A stretch of 13,977 nucleotides of DNA from Oscillospiraceae bacterium (GCA_015068055.1 SVLG01000055.1:1-13977); one strand, 5' to 3'. Counted from the first letter of the stretch, positions 1-6,580 are shown. Translations and numbers: made by a program. The notes: a model not told the origin generated them from the letters alone.

Positions 1-304
1 CACCATTCTGGAGCCCATCGGCCTCCTGAAGGTGACCATCCCCGACGCCAACCTGGGCGCCATCATGTCTGACATCTCCTCCAAGCGCCGCGGCACCGTG
101 CTGGGCATGAACGCGGAGGAAGGCATGCAGATCGTTGAGGCCGAGGTTCCCATGGCTGAGATGAGCTCCTATACCATCGACCTGCGTTCCATGACCCAGG
201 GCCGTGGTTCCTTCACCTGCAAGTTCATCCGCTACGAGGAAGCTCCCGGCAACGTTCAGCAGAAGATCATTGAGGAAGCCAAGGCTCTCGCCGAGGCCGA
301 ATAA
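1..304 (+). CDS. Elongation factor G family protein, C-terminal end (partial)
   Basis: This is the 3' end of a translational GTPase; the reading frame is open from base 2 and ends at TAA 302-304, and the 5' part lies outside the window. The visible ~100 residues contain LEPIGLLKVTIPD, a G-IMSDI-SKRRG stretch, VPMAEM, and RSMTQGRGSF followed by YEEAP. These are hallmarks of EF-G domains IV/V, the part that contacts the ribosome during translocation. The GTPase domain is not visible, so canonical EF-G (fusA) cannot be separated from the EF-G-like paralogue (EF-G2/FusA2) common in Clostridia; the wording of the C-terminus leans toward the paralogue. The GTG at base 32 is an internal valine codon, not a start. 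A bidirectional terminator follows 12 nt after the stop. Confidence 0.9.
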   Translation, partial: TILEPIGLLKVTIPDANLGAIMSDISSKRRGTVLGMNAEEGMQIVEAEVPMAEMSSYTIDLRSMTQGRGSFTCKFIRYEEAPGNVQQKIIEEAKALAEAE

Positions 305-316
305 GCCAACACGAAT

Positions 317-351
317 AAAAATCGCTCCGTCATCCGACGGAGCGATTTTTT
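317..351. terminator. Bidirectional intrinsic terminator between convergent genes
   Basis: Perfect 11-bp inverted repeat: ATCGCTCCGTC at 321-331, loop ATCC at 332-335, GACGGAGCGAT at 336-346. It is flanked by AAAA on the left (317-320) and a T-run on the right (347-351), so it can terminate transcription in both directions. It serves the EF-G gene on + and the MATE gene on -. The last five sense codons of the MATE gene lie in the stem, and its TGA stop (332-330) runs into the loop. Confidence 0.93.
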
Positions 352-1688
352 AATTGTTTATACAGCGGCCAGGCCACCAGCAGAGAGGTTGTGGCGCTGA
401 TAAAGTCGGAGACGGGTTCCGCGATATAGATACCCATGACGCCCCAAAAACGGGGGAAGATCAGCACCAGGGGAATGAGCAGGATGATCTTACGCAGCAC
501 GGCAATGAAGAAGGAGCGGCCCGCCTGACCCAGCGCCATGAAGAACTGCTGCACCACCATCTGCGCCCCGAAAATCCAGAGGGACGCCTGATAGATGGGC
601 AGAGCCAGTGAGCAAAGGGCAATCAGCTCCGCATCGTCCGTGTAGAGCGAGGTGAGCAGGGCGGGGGAGAAGACGGAGATCAGCGTACCTGCCGTGGTGA
701 TGCCCATACAAATCAGGAGAGCCCGGCGGAAACAGGTGGTGACGCGCTCATAGTTTCCGGCCCCATAGTTATAGCTCATGATGGGCTGCACCCCGGCGGC
801 CACACCCTGCACGATACAGCTGAACAGAGAGAAAATGCTCAGAAGTACCGTCATGCTGCCCACATAAAGATCGCCGCCGTAGCGCAGGAGCTGGGTGTTA
901 TAGACGATGACGATGAGGCACTCGGTGCTGCTCATGATAAAGGGAGAAACGCCCAGTGCGGAGCTGCGGCGCAGGATGGCCCAGTCCGGTTTCATAAGCG
1001 GCAGGCGCAGCCGGATGACGCTGCGCGCCGAGCAGAGGAAGCTGAGTATCCACAGGGCGCTGACACTCTGGGAGATGACGGTGGCCAGAGCGGCACCCTT
1101 CACACCCATGCCAAGGGCAAAGATGAAAATGGGGTCAAGGATGATATTGCAGACGGCACCCAGTAAAACCGAGAGCATGGCCGTCCGGGCCGCACCCTGA
1201 CAGCTGATAAAGGGGTTCAGACCCAGAGAAAACTGCACAAAGACCGTGCCAATGAGATATACCGAGAGATAGGCATCGGCATAGGGGTAAGTAGCGCTGC
1301 TGGCTCCGAAGGCATAGAGAACGGATTCGCGGCCGAAGTAGAAAAGCGCGGTCAGCGCGACAGAGAAAAAGAGCAGCAGCGTGGCCCCGCTGCCGAGGAT
1401 GCGCTCGGCTCTGTCCCGGTCACCCCGGCCCAGAGCGATGGCGGCCAGAGGTGAGCCGCCCATGCCCACAAACATGGAAAAGGCCGAGATGATCAGCAGA
1501 ACCGGGTTGCAGATGCCAAGCCCAGTGAGGGCCAGTGCGCCTTCACCGGGGATATGGCCGATATAGATGCGGTCGACGATGTTGTAGAGTAGGTTTACCA
1601 GCTGGGCCGTCAGGGACGGCAGCGCCAGCGAAAGCATCAGTCTTCCCAGCGGCGCGGTTCCAAGTCTCTCTTCGCTTTGATCAGCCAT
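330..1688 (-). CDS. MATE family multidrug/metabolite efflux transporter
   Basis: A 452-residue polytopic membrane protein of normal MATE length with about 12 hydrophobic segments. The N-terminal half has the family pattern P-LTAQLVNLLYNIVDRIYIG, then GALALTGLG and a glycine-rich GMGGSPLAAIALG stretch typical of the MepA-like branch. MATE proteins export cationic compounds or metabolites using Na+ or H+ gradients; the substrate here cannot be told. I chose ATG 1688-1686 because GGAGG lies 6 nt upstream; an ATG 30 nt further upstream lacks this support and would lie deeper inside ybaK. The start overlaps the ybaK stop by 8 nt (ATGGCTGA), suggesting translational coupling. It is the last gene of the minus-strand operon, and its 3' end forms the terminator stem. 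Confidence 0.9.
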   Translation of the reverse strand: MADQSEERLGTAPLGRLMLSLALPSLTAQLVNLLYNIVDRIYIGHIPGEGALALTGLGICNPVLLIISAFSMFVGMGGSPLAAIALGRGDRDRAERILGSGATLLLFFSVALTALFYFGRESVLYAFGASSATYPYADAYLSVYLIGTVFVQFSLGLNPFISCQGAARTAMLSVLLGAVCNIILDPIFIFALGMGVKGAALATVISQSVSALWILSFLCSARSVIRLRLPLMKPDWAILRRSSALGVSPFIMSSTECLIVIVYNTQLLRYGGDLYVGSMTVLLSIFSLFSCIVQGVAAGVQPIMSYNYGAGNYERVTTCFRRALLICMGITTAGTLISVFSPALLTSLYTDDAELIALCSLALPIYQASLWIFGAQMVVQQFFMALGQAGRSFFIAVLRKIILLIPLVLIFPRFWGVMGIYIAEPVSDFISATTSLLVAWPLYKQLKNRSVG

Positions 1689-2169
1689 TGGATTCCTCCG
1701 GCAGCTTGCAGACATCAATCCACTCCAGAGCCCTGGAGCAGGTGTAGAGTTCTTCCAGATTCAGCTCAATGGCGCTGGAGGGACTGCCCACGGCAGGGAA
1801 CACAGTGGTAAAGCGTTTCAGGGACTCATCCAGATAGACGGGGATTCCTTCGTTGCAGCCGAAGGGGCAGACACCGCCTACGGGATGGCCCACCATCTCC
1901 AGCACCTCGTCGGCTGTGGGCATCTTGGCCTTCATGCCAAACTTGTCCTTGAACTTGCGGTTGTCGATACGGGCGTCGCCCGCGGCCAGAATGAGAATAC
2001 AGCCGTCGCCTTCCTTGTTCTTGAAAGAGAGGGTCTTGGCAATGCGTGCCCCCTCCACGCCCAGAGCCAGAGCGGCAAGCTCTACGGTGGCGCTGGAAAC
2101 AGTAAACTCAATGACCCGCTCCTCCATGCCGAGAGAGCGGAACCAGGCGCGGCCTTTTTCAATAGACAT
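1681..2169 (-). CDS. YbaK/EbsC-family aminoacyl-tRNA deacylase
   Basis: A 162-residue single-domain protein of the YbaK/ProX editing superfamily. Family members hydrolyse mischarged tRNAs such as Cys-tRNA(Pro) in the cytosol. Visible signatures are GARIAKTLSFK (residues 40-50), carrying the conserved lysine K45 expected to contact the aminoacyl-tRNA end, AAGDARIDNRK (62-72), and GHPVGGVCPFGC (94-105). The exact substrate (Cys, Ala or another) is not deducible. The ATG at 2169-2167 is chosen because AGAGG sits 8 nt upstream and the homologous domain begins right after it; the frame stays open further upstream, but only through low-complexity sequence antisense-framed to the TPM gene's Gly-rich 3' end. 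It overlaps the MATE start by 8 nt and follows the TPM gene after a 68-nt gap containing a strong hairpin. Confidence 0.88.
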   Translation of the reverse strand: MSIEKGRAWFRSLGMEERVIEFTVSSATVELAALALGVEGARIAKTLSFKNKEGDGCILILAAGDARIDNRKFKDKFGMKAKMPTADEVLEMVGHPVGGVCPFGCNEGIPVYLDESLKRFTTVFPAVGSPSSAIELNLEELYTCSRALEWIDVCKLPEESNG

Positions 2170-2185
2170 TTGTTTTTCCTCTTTC

Positions 2186-2234
2186 CAATATGTATTGCGG
2201 CACGCCGTAGTCGGCGTGCCCTGTGATGATATTG
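2186..2234. repeat. Palindromic hairpin element between the TPM gene and ybaK
   Basis: A perfect 9-bp inverted repeat, GGCACGCCG at 2199-2207 and CGGCGTGCC at 2212-2220 with a TAGT loop, sits inside an outer CAATAT/ATATTG pair (2186-2191 and 2229-2234). No T-run follows on either strand, so it is not a classical intrinsic terminator. It could be a dispersed REP-like palindrome, an mRNA 3'-end stabiliser or an operon attenuator. Whether it is repeated in the genome cannot be seen here. Confidence 0.6.
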
Positions 2235-2237
2235 CGC

Positions 2238-3143
2238 TCAGCGGCGTCCGCCGCCTCCGCCACTGCGGCCACCAAAGCCGCCTCCGCCGAAACCACCGCC
2301 GCCGCGGCCGAAGCCGCCGCTGCTTCCTCCGCCGAAACCGGAGGAGGGGGGACGATAGGACGTGTTGGGAGGACGGAAACCGGGGTTCTGCTGGCTGTGG
2401 TAATGGCTGCGCCACACCGGGGGCGTGTAGTAGCGCCGGGTGCGGATGGGCCACCAGGGGGAGAAGTAGTAGAAGGGCCAGATGCCCCAGTGTCCCCATA
2501 TGCGCCGCGTCCGTCTGGCCGAGAGTACCAACAGCAGCAAAATCAGAATAACGATGAAGTCAAGACTCACACCGCTCCGATAGCCGGGCTGCTGTACGGG
2601 CGCGTAGTATACCGGCGGGGCCGGGATGCTGGTCATCCCCCCGGAGGTGATGCCATAATAATCACGGTACCAGTTATAGAGGGCGTTGCAGAGGGCGGTG
2701 ACGCCCTCGTCGTATTTTTGGGCATCGTAGTAGTCCCAGAAATACTGGTCCAGATAGAGTCCGGCCATGTCATCGGTGAAGTCGCCGATGATGCCGCTGC
2801 CCACGGCCAGCCAGCCCCGGTTCTCCTCCGTGGCAAAGAGAAGCAGCATACCGTTGTTCTCCGTGTCGCTGCCCACGCCCCAGTCGTTAAAGAGCTGGTA
2901 GGCGTATTCATCGGCATAGAGTCCGTCGGTATAGGGGACGGAAACCACCACCAGCTGTGCGTCGTTGCAGTCGCTGACCAGCTTTTCATTGATGGCCAGA
3001 ACGCGCTCCTCCGTTTCGGCAGAGAGGACGCCGGCGGCATCGTTTACATAGAAGCTCTCGCTTTTCTCCACCACGGCCGCTGCCTGCAGCGGGAGCAGCA
3101 GGGAGCAAAGTAGAAGCAAAAGCAGGGAAAGGGTCTTTTTCAA
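2238..3143 (-). CDS. TPM-domain secreted/membrane protein with Gly-rich C-terminal tail
   Basis: A 301-residue protein starting at TTG 3143-3141, chosen because GGAGG (3155-3151) lies 7 nt upstream and the product then begins with a signal peptide (KKT, long Leu run, cleavage near QAAA, residue ~23). Residues 31-159 match the TPM (YgcG/Psb32/TLP18.3) domain: YVNDAAGVLS at the start, LVVVSVPYTDG, NNGMLLLFATEENRGWLAVGSG, and a final ALYNWY helix. TPM domains are extracytoplasmic and function in envelope or photosystem maintenance, with phosphatase activity reported for some. A Pro-rich linker, a hydrophobic segment (about 195-209), a strongly aromatic/basic stretch (215-250) and a Gly-rich tail (269-301, ending RR) follow. 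It is immediately downstream of a LemA-like gene, a recurrent bacterial pairing. Exact biochemical activity unknown. Confidence 0.87.
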   Translation of the reverse strand: MKKTLSLLLLLLCSLLLPLQAAAVVEKSESFYVNDAAGVLSAETEERVLAINEKLVSDCNDAQLVVVSVPYTDGLYADEYAYQLFNDWGVGSDTENNGMLLLFATEENRGWLAVGSGIIGDFTDDMAGLYLDQYFWDYYDAQKYDEGVTALCNALYNWYRDYYGITSGGMTSIPAPPVYYAPVQQPGYRSGVSLDFIVILILLLLVLSARRTRRIWGHWGIWPFYYFSPWWPIRTRRYYTPPVWRSHYHSQQNPGFRPPNTSYRPPSSGFGGGSSGGFGRGGGGFGGGGFGGRSGGGGGRR

Positions 3144-3156
3144 TTGATTTCCTCCG

Positions 3157-3681
3157 TTATTCAAAGGGAACCGGGGCCTCCACGAAAATGAGAGGCCGCA
3201 GCAGGGTAAGAGGGAAGCCCCCGGCGAGACGCTGATACGCTTCCGCGGCGGCGTTGTAGTCTGCTGCCGCCGTATCCATGACCCGGGCGGCATTCTGCTG
3301 CAGACCGTAGTAGTATTCCGCATCGTCCGTGACCATACTGCTTGCCAGAATCTGGGTGTGCAGCTCCTCGGCGGCACGGGTCAGCTCGGCGTTGGCCCGG
3401 GCCATGGCGGCCACATCGTCGGCCTCCTCCGCCTCGTAAAGGGCATTGTAAGCGTCACGGAAGGCGGCAGCGGCCGGGAAGTCCCGGGCCACCGACCAAA
3501 GCTGGCTGCAGTAGCCGATGCGGTTTTCGATCTGCTCCTCCATGCCGTTATGGGCCTCAAACAGTTCTTCGGCCTTGTCGGCCTCCTTTTCAAGGTTCCG
3601 GTTCACGTTCCAGACGGAGCTTCCCAGCACAAGCAGCAGGCAAAGGAGAAGCGCAGTGGCGCGGTTTCTGAAAACTGCCAT
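3157..3681 (-). CDS. Short LemA-like membrane-anchored helical protein
   Basis: A 174-residue protein with one N-terminal hydrophobic anchor (about residues 9-24, preceded by basic residues) and an Ala/Glu-rich helical body. The C-terminal pattern, an ARV helix then ADYNAAAEAYQRLAGGFPLTLL and a final F-E, matches the end of LemA-family proteins (YN-V--YN----FP), and IENRIGYCSQLW resembles the LemA R-dLi-nL element. Overall similarity by eye is modest, so this is family-level only. LemA proteins sit at the membrane with most of the chain outside; their function is unresolved. Its ATG directly abuts the TAA of telA (TAAATG) in the same frame, and the TPM gene starts 13 nt after its stop. An AAGGG 4 nt before the ATG or a GGAG 12 nt before it could serve as ribosome binding site. 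Confidence 0.7.
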   Translation of the reverse strand: MAVFRNRATALLLCLLLVLGSSVWNVNRNLEKEADKAEELFEAHNGMEEQIENRIGYCSQLWSVARDFPAAAAFRDAYNALYEAEEADDVAAMARANAELTRAAEELHTQILASSMVTDDAEYYYGLQQNAARVMDTAAADYNAAAEAYQRLAGGFPLTLLRPLIFVEAPVPFE

Positions 3682-4842
3682 TTAACCCTTGATCTCCAGC
3701 AGCTTCTGCTTCAGCTCGGCCTCAATGACGCCCAGTTCGTTCTCGGCAGCGGCCCGGCGGGCACGGCCGTCATCCTGAATCTGGCGGACTTCCTCCAGAG
3801 TGGCGATCAGATGCTCGTTGGTCTTCTTGAGAGTCTCCAGCTCCACGATGCCCCGCTCGCTCTCCCGGGCCACTTCCACGCTGCCCATGTGCAGATCCTC
3901 GGCGTTCTTCATAAGCAGTTCATTGGTAACGCTGCTCACGGAGGAGGAGGCCTGCATGGCCTGCTTGGAGTGGTACATGCTGAGACTCAGCACCATCTGG
4001 CTCTTCCAGAGAGGAATGGTGTTGACAATGGCGGTCTGGATCTTTTCGGTCATGAGAAGGTCGTTGTTCTGGATCATGCGGATCTGAGGAGACATCTGCA
4101 GGGAGATCATGCGGGTCAGCTCCAGATCGTGGAGCTTCTTTTCAAAGCGGCCGATGAGGTTGGCAAAGTCGTTGGCTGCCTGCGCGTCCTCGGCAAGACC
4201 GCTTTCCTGCGCCTTCTTCTGCATGGCTACCAGATCGTTTTCCCGCAGCTCCTTCACCCGGAGCTTACCGGCAATGATATACATGGTCAGTTCCTTGAAG
4301 TAGGCCTGGTTCAGCTCGAACATCTGGTCCATGGTGGCGATGTCCTTGCTGAGTACCACCTGATGCTTCTGCAGCTCGGCGGTGATCTTGTCCACGTTGA
4401 CCTCAGCCTTGTCAAACTGGGCCTTGGTTTCCTCCATGCTGCGGCGGGCCTTCTTGAAAAGACCCAGGAAGCCCTTCTTTTCTTCGCTCTCATCGAAGTT
4501 CAGGCCTTTCAGCTCCACCACGAGACCGGAAAGCATGTCGCCCACTTCGCCCATGTCCTTGGTGCGGACCTTGCCCAGGGCAGAGGCGGAGAAATCGGCG
4601 ATGTTCTTCTGGGCGGCGGCACCGTAGGAGAGTACGAGGTTGGTATCGGTGACGTCGATCTGTCTGGAAAACTCTTTGACAGCGGCCTGCTCCGCCTCGG
4701 AAAGACGCTCCAGCTCCAGCTTCTCGGGCTCCACGGCGGGTTTCTCCGCTTCGGCTTCCACCACGGGGGCGGCGGGGGCCTCCTGCGCCAGAGCGGCGGT
4801 GGGGTTCAGCGTCAGAGTAGGGACGAATTCGTTTTCAGCCAT
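3682..4842 (-). CDS. telA: Toxic-anion resistance protein, TelA/YaaN/KlaA family
   Basis: A 386-residue cytosolic helical protein. Family traits visible are an acidic Ala/Pro/Glu-rich N-terminus (1-50), a long coiled-coil core (about 130-260), the stretch ELNQAYFKELTMYIIAGKLR, then MSPQIRMIQNNDLLMTEKIQ and NTIPLWKSQM, characteristic of TelA/YaaN. It has no membrane segment. The family was named from plasmid tellurite resistance (KlaA/TelA); chromosomal copies in Firmicutes such as yaaN are linked to cell-envelope stress, and the molecular activity is unknown. The start ATG 4842-4840 has AAAGGAAG about 8 nt upstream and overlaps the xpaC stop by 8 nt. The xpaC-telA order matches xpaC-yaaN of Bacillus, which supports both calls. 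Confidence 0.92.
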   Translation of the reverse strand: MAENEFVPTLTLNPTAALAQEAPAAPVVEAEAEKPAVEPEKLELERLSEAEQAAVKEFSRQIDVTDTNLVLSYGAAAQKNIADFSASALGKVRTKDMGEVGDMLSGLVVELKGLNFDESEEKKGFLGLFKKARRSMEETKAQFDKAEVNVDKITAELQKHQVVLSKDIATMDQMFELNQAYFKELTMYIIAGKLRVKELRENDLVAMQKKAQESGLAEDAQAANDFANLIGRFEKKLHDLELTRMISLQMSPQIRMIQNNDLLMTEKIQTAIVNTIPLWKSQMVLSLSMYHSKQAMQASSSVSSVTNELLMKNAEDLHMGSVEVARESERGIVELETLKKTNEHLIATLEEVRQIQDDGRARRAAAENELGVIEAELKQKLLEIKG

Positions 4843-5542
4843 TTTGAGTACTTCCTTTCTCTTCGTCTTTATTTTTTTTCAAATAATCCTTAATGTCCAG
4901 ATAGCTCTTGCCGCTCAGCCCTTCCCGGGCGAGGATGCCCTCCATGGCGCGGATTTCCGCATCAATGTCCATGGCCTGATTGGCAAAGAGAGAGTCCAGA
5001 TGCTTTTCATAGGCTGCGATGCTGGTGTCCAGCATTTCGGTGATGCGCTGCTTACTGCCGGAGATGTTTTCTCCGTCGATCTCCATGGCATCCATGCGGT
5101 CGTAGGCGTTCAGGAGTTTGAGAGTGGTGGGCATGTAGTAGTCCAGAAACTTACGGATCTGTGGTACATCACCAGGGTCATCCACCGCATCCCGGACAAT
5201 CTTATCGGTGACAGACATGATGGCGTTGATGCGTCGGCGCACTTCCGTATCCCGAATGGAGCCGTAGAGTCGGCCCAGCTCCTTCATGGCGAGCTTTCCG
5301 TCGGCGACCACAGCCTCCACAGGATCGTCGGAGCGCTCTTCCTCCGGGGATGCCTCGGCGGGTACCCGCTCCTCTGCCTTCTTTTTCAGCATCACGGCCA
5401 CAGCGGCTGCGCCGCCGAGAGCCAGTCCCGCTGTGATAAGCCAGGCACTCAGCCGCAGCAGAGGGAGAAAGAGTGTGCAGCCCAGCCAGATAAGGGCAAA
5501 GGTATAGATGGGTGCAGGGGAACCATGCTTTTTTCTGCGCAA
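4835..5542 (-). CDS. xpaC: XpaC-family membrane protein (5-bromo-4-chloroindolyl phosphate hydrolysis protein)
   Basis: A 235-residue protein with two adjacent hydrophobic segments near the N-terminus (about 12-30 and 33-51), an acidic linker rich in Glu/Pro (55-75), and a helical cytosolic domain with IRDTEVRRRINAIMSVTDKI, IRKFLDYYMPTTLKLLNAYDRM and ITEMLDTSIAAYEKHLDSLF. The KFLDYYMPTTLKLL--Y stretch is the most recognisable XpaC signature. The family name comes from a hydrolysis phenotype in Bacillus; no enzyme motif is evident and the true role is unknown. The start is TTG 5542-5540, with an ideal AAAGGAGG 8 nt upstream (5558-5551). It is first in the operon, with a SigA-type promoter directly upstream, and its TGA overlaps the telA ATG. 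Confidence 0.88.
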   Translation of the reverse strand: MRRKKHGSPAPIYTFALIWLGCTLFLPLLRLSAWLITAGLALGGAAAVAVMLKKKAEERVPAEASPEEERSDDPVEAVVADGKLAMKELGRLYGSIRDTEVRRRINAIMSVTDKIVRDAVDDPGDVPQIRKFLDYYMPTTLKLLNAYDRMDAMEIDGENISGSKQRITEMLDTSIAAYEKHLDSLFANQAMDIDAEIRAMEGILAREGLSGKSYLDIKDYLKKNKDEEKGSTQNG

Positions 5543-5573
5543 GGCCGTGGCCTCCTTTATCTTTTATCTCCTC

Positions 5574-5602
5574 ATTTTATATCTATTCTTCCGGAGCGTC
5601 AA
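5574..5602 (-). promoter_or_regulatory. SigA-type promoter of the xpaC-telA-lemA-TPM-ybaK-MATE operon
   Basis: Reading the minus strand, -35 TTGACG (5602-5597), a 17-nt spacer, and -10 TAAAAT (5579-5574), placed about 30 nt before the TTG start of xpaC with its SD between. This is near the vegetative consensus with optimal spacing, in the only AT-rich gap upstream of the operon. The leader would be only about 25 nt, leaving little room for a riboswitch. Confidence 0.8.
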
Positions 5603-5603
5603 C

Positions 5604-5635
5604 AAAAAATTCTCCTCCGCTTATGGGCGGAAGAG
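5604..5635 (-). terminator. Intrinsic terminator of ylbJ
   Basis: On the minus strand CTCTTCCGC (5635-5627) pairs with GCGGAGGAG (5620-5612), giving 9 bp with one G-U pair, around a CCATAA loop, followed by AATTTTTT. The TAA stop of ylbJ (5623-5621) is in the loop and the preceding codons form the left arm. The T-run ends one base before the -35 hexamer of the xpaC promoter. Confidence 0.85.
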
Positions 5636-6580
5636 AAGAAATGCGGTTGACATAATGTAAGCCATGCTTGCGGCCAGCAGTCCATGGAGAAGCTTGCCGG
5701 GGAGGCGGCGGCGCGCCGAAAGGGTGCCGCAGACGGAGAGAGACTGAAAATGCACGCAAAGGCCGCCCCAACTGAGGGCGAAGGCGGCCAGCGCGAGTTT
5801 CAGCGGCGAAAACGCAAGGGCAGGCATCAGCCCCACGGTACCGGAAAGCTCGAAGAGTGACCAGATAAGGGCCCTGCAAAAGCGCAGCTCCCAACCCAGC
5901 TTCGTCGCCAGAATTCCGGCGAGAGTGTCCAGTGTGCCGCGGGCATTCAGGGCAAAAAGGAGGGCAGAGAACACAATGACCCAGGTGCATACACCCAGAA
6001 CGGCTTTTCCCGCGGCGTTTACCGCTGCGGTCATCGCAGCCGGGAAGGGGAGTGGCTCGGTCTTGTCGCTGCCCGCACTCTCGCAGGGTCTTCCTCGCAC
6101 GAGAAGCCCTGTCAGCACAGCGGAGAGAAGATGTACGGCATAGAGAAAGAGCCCCGTTCCCACGCTTTGGAAGGCACCCATGCCCAGCGCCGCCACGGCA
6201 AAGGCGGGGCCGGTGTTGTCGCAGAAGCTCAGGAGCCGCTCTCCTTCCTCCCGGGAGATGCGGCCGCTGGCATACAGCTCCGCTGTCGTGGCAGCACCCA
6301 GAGGATAGCCGCCGCAGAGCCCCAGTATAAAGGCGGAGGCACCCGCCCCACTGACGCCGAAAAGCCGACCCATAAAGCCGCCGAGCTTCCCGGCCAGCAC
6401 ATCCCCCAAACCCAGCCGGTTCATCAGGGAAGATACGGCAAAGAGGGGCAGCAGAGAGGGGATCAGCAGCTGCAGACTGAGTTCCAGTCCCCAGCGGGCC
6501 CCGTTCCGGGCGGCCTCCGCCTCGCCTGTGGCCAAAAGAAACAGCAGCAGGGCTGCGAAAAGGGAAACGTGTTTTTTCAT
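5621..6580 (-). CDS. ylbJ: Sporulation integral membrane protein YlbJ (SpoVV-like)
   Basis: A 319-residue polytopic protein with roughly eight hydrophobic segments and the nucleoside-recognition/gate fold motifs of YlbJ: LIPSLLPLFAVSSLM (39-53), ILGLCGGYPLGAATTAELY (85-103), and EEGERLLSFCDNTGPAF (111-127). In Bacillus, YlbJ (SpoVV) is made in the mother cell under SigE and is needed to move dipicolinic acid across the outer forespore membrane. It is shorter than the ~400-residue Bacillus protein, mainly toward the C-terminal half. The ATG 6580-6578 follows an in-frame TAA 12 nt upstream, so it is the first possible ATG, although only a weak SD (CTCTGGG) precedes it. It diverges from yqfC, another sporulation gene, and has its own terminator. 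Confidence 0.86.
   Translation of the reverse strand: MKKHVSLFAALLLFLLATGEAEAARNGARWGLELSLQLLIPSLLPLFAVSSLMNRLGLGDVLAGKLGGFMGRLFGVSGAGASAFILGLCGGYPLGAATTAELYASGRISREEGERLLSFCDNTGPAFAVAALGMGAFQSVGTGLFLYAVHLLSAVLTGLLVRGRPCESAGSDKTEPLPFPAAMTAAVNAAGKAVLGVCTWVIVFSALLFALNARGTLDTLAGILATKLGWELRFCRALIWSLFELSGTVGLMPALAFSPLKLALAAFALSWGGLCVHFQSLSVCGTLSARRRLPGKLLHGLLAASMAYIMSTAFLLFRP

Noticed and set aside
2240..2345. Triplet-like GCC/TCC low-complexity DNA as a separate repeat element
   Set aside because: It is explained by the Gly codons of the TPM protein tail.
2170..2499. N-terminal extension of the ybaK frame upstream of 2169
   Set aside because: The extension translates the Gly-rich end of the TPM gene in a wrong frame (Arg-rich) and a proper SD stands before the ATG at 2169.
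3144..3377. N-terminal extension of the TPM frame upstream of 3143
   Set aside because: It overlaps the LemA-like gene; the TTG at 3143 has an SD at 7 nt and begins a signal peptide.
3358..4893. 511-codon open frame on + opposite lemA and telA
   Set aside because: Antisense shadow of two recognised genes; Leu/His/Gly-rich product, no domain and no ribosome binding site worth noting.
5646..5656. GTTGACATAAT copy inside ylbJ matching the mutS2 upstream sequence
   Set aside because: It is on the strand opposite the gene, inside coding sequence, with no start codon or gene after it; probably chance.
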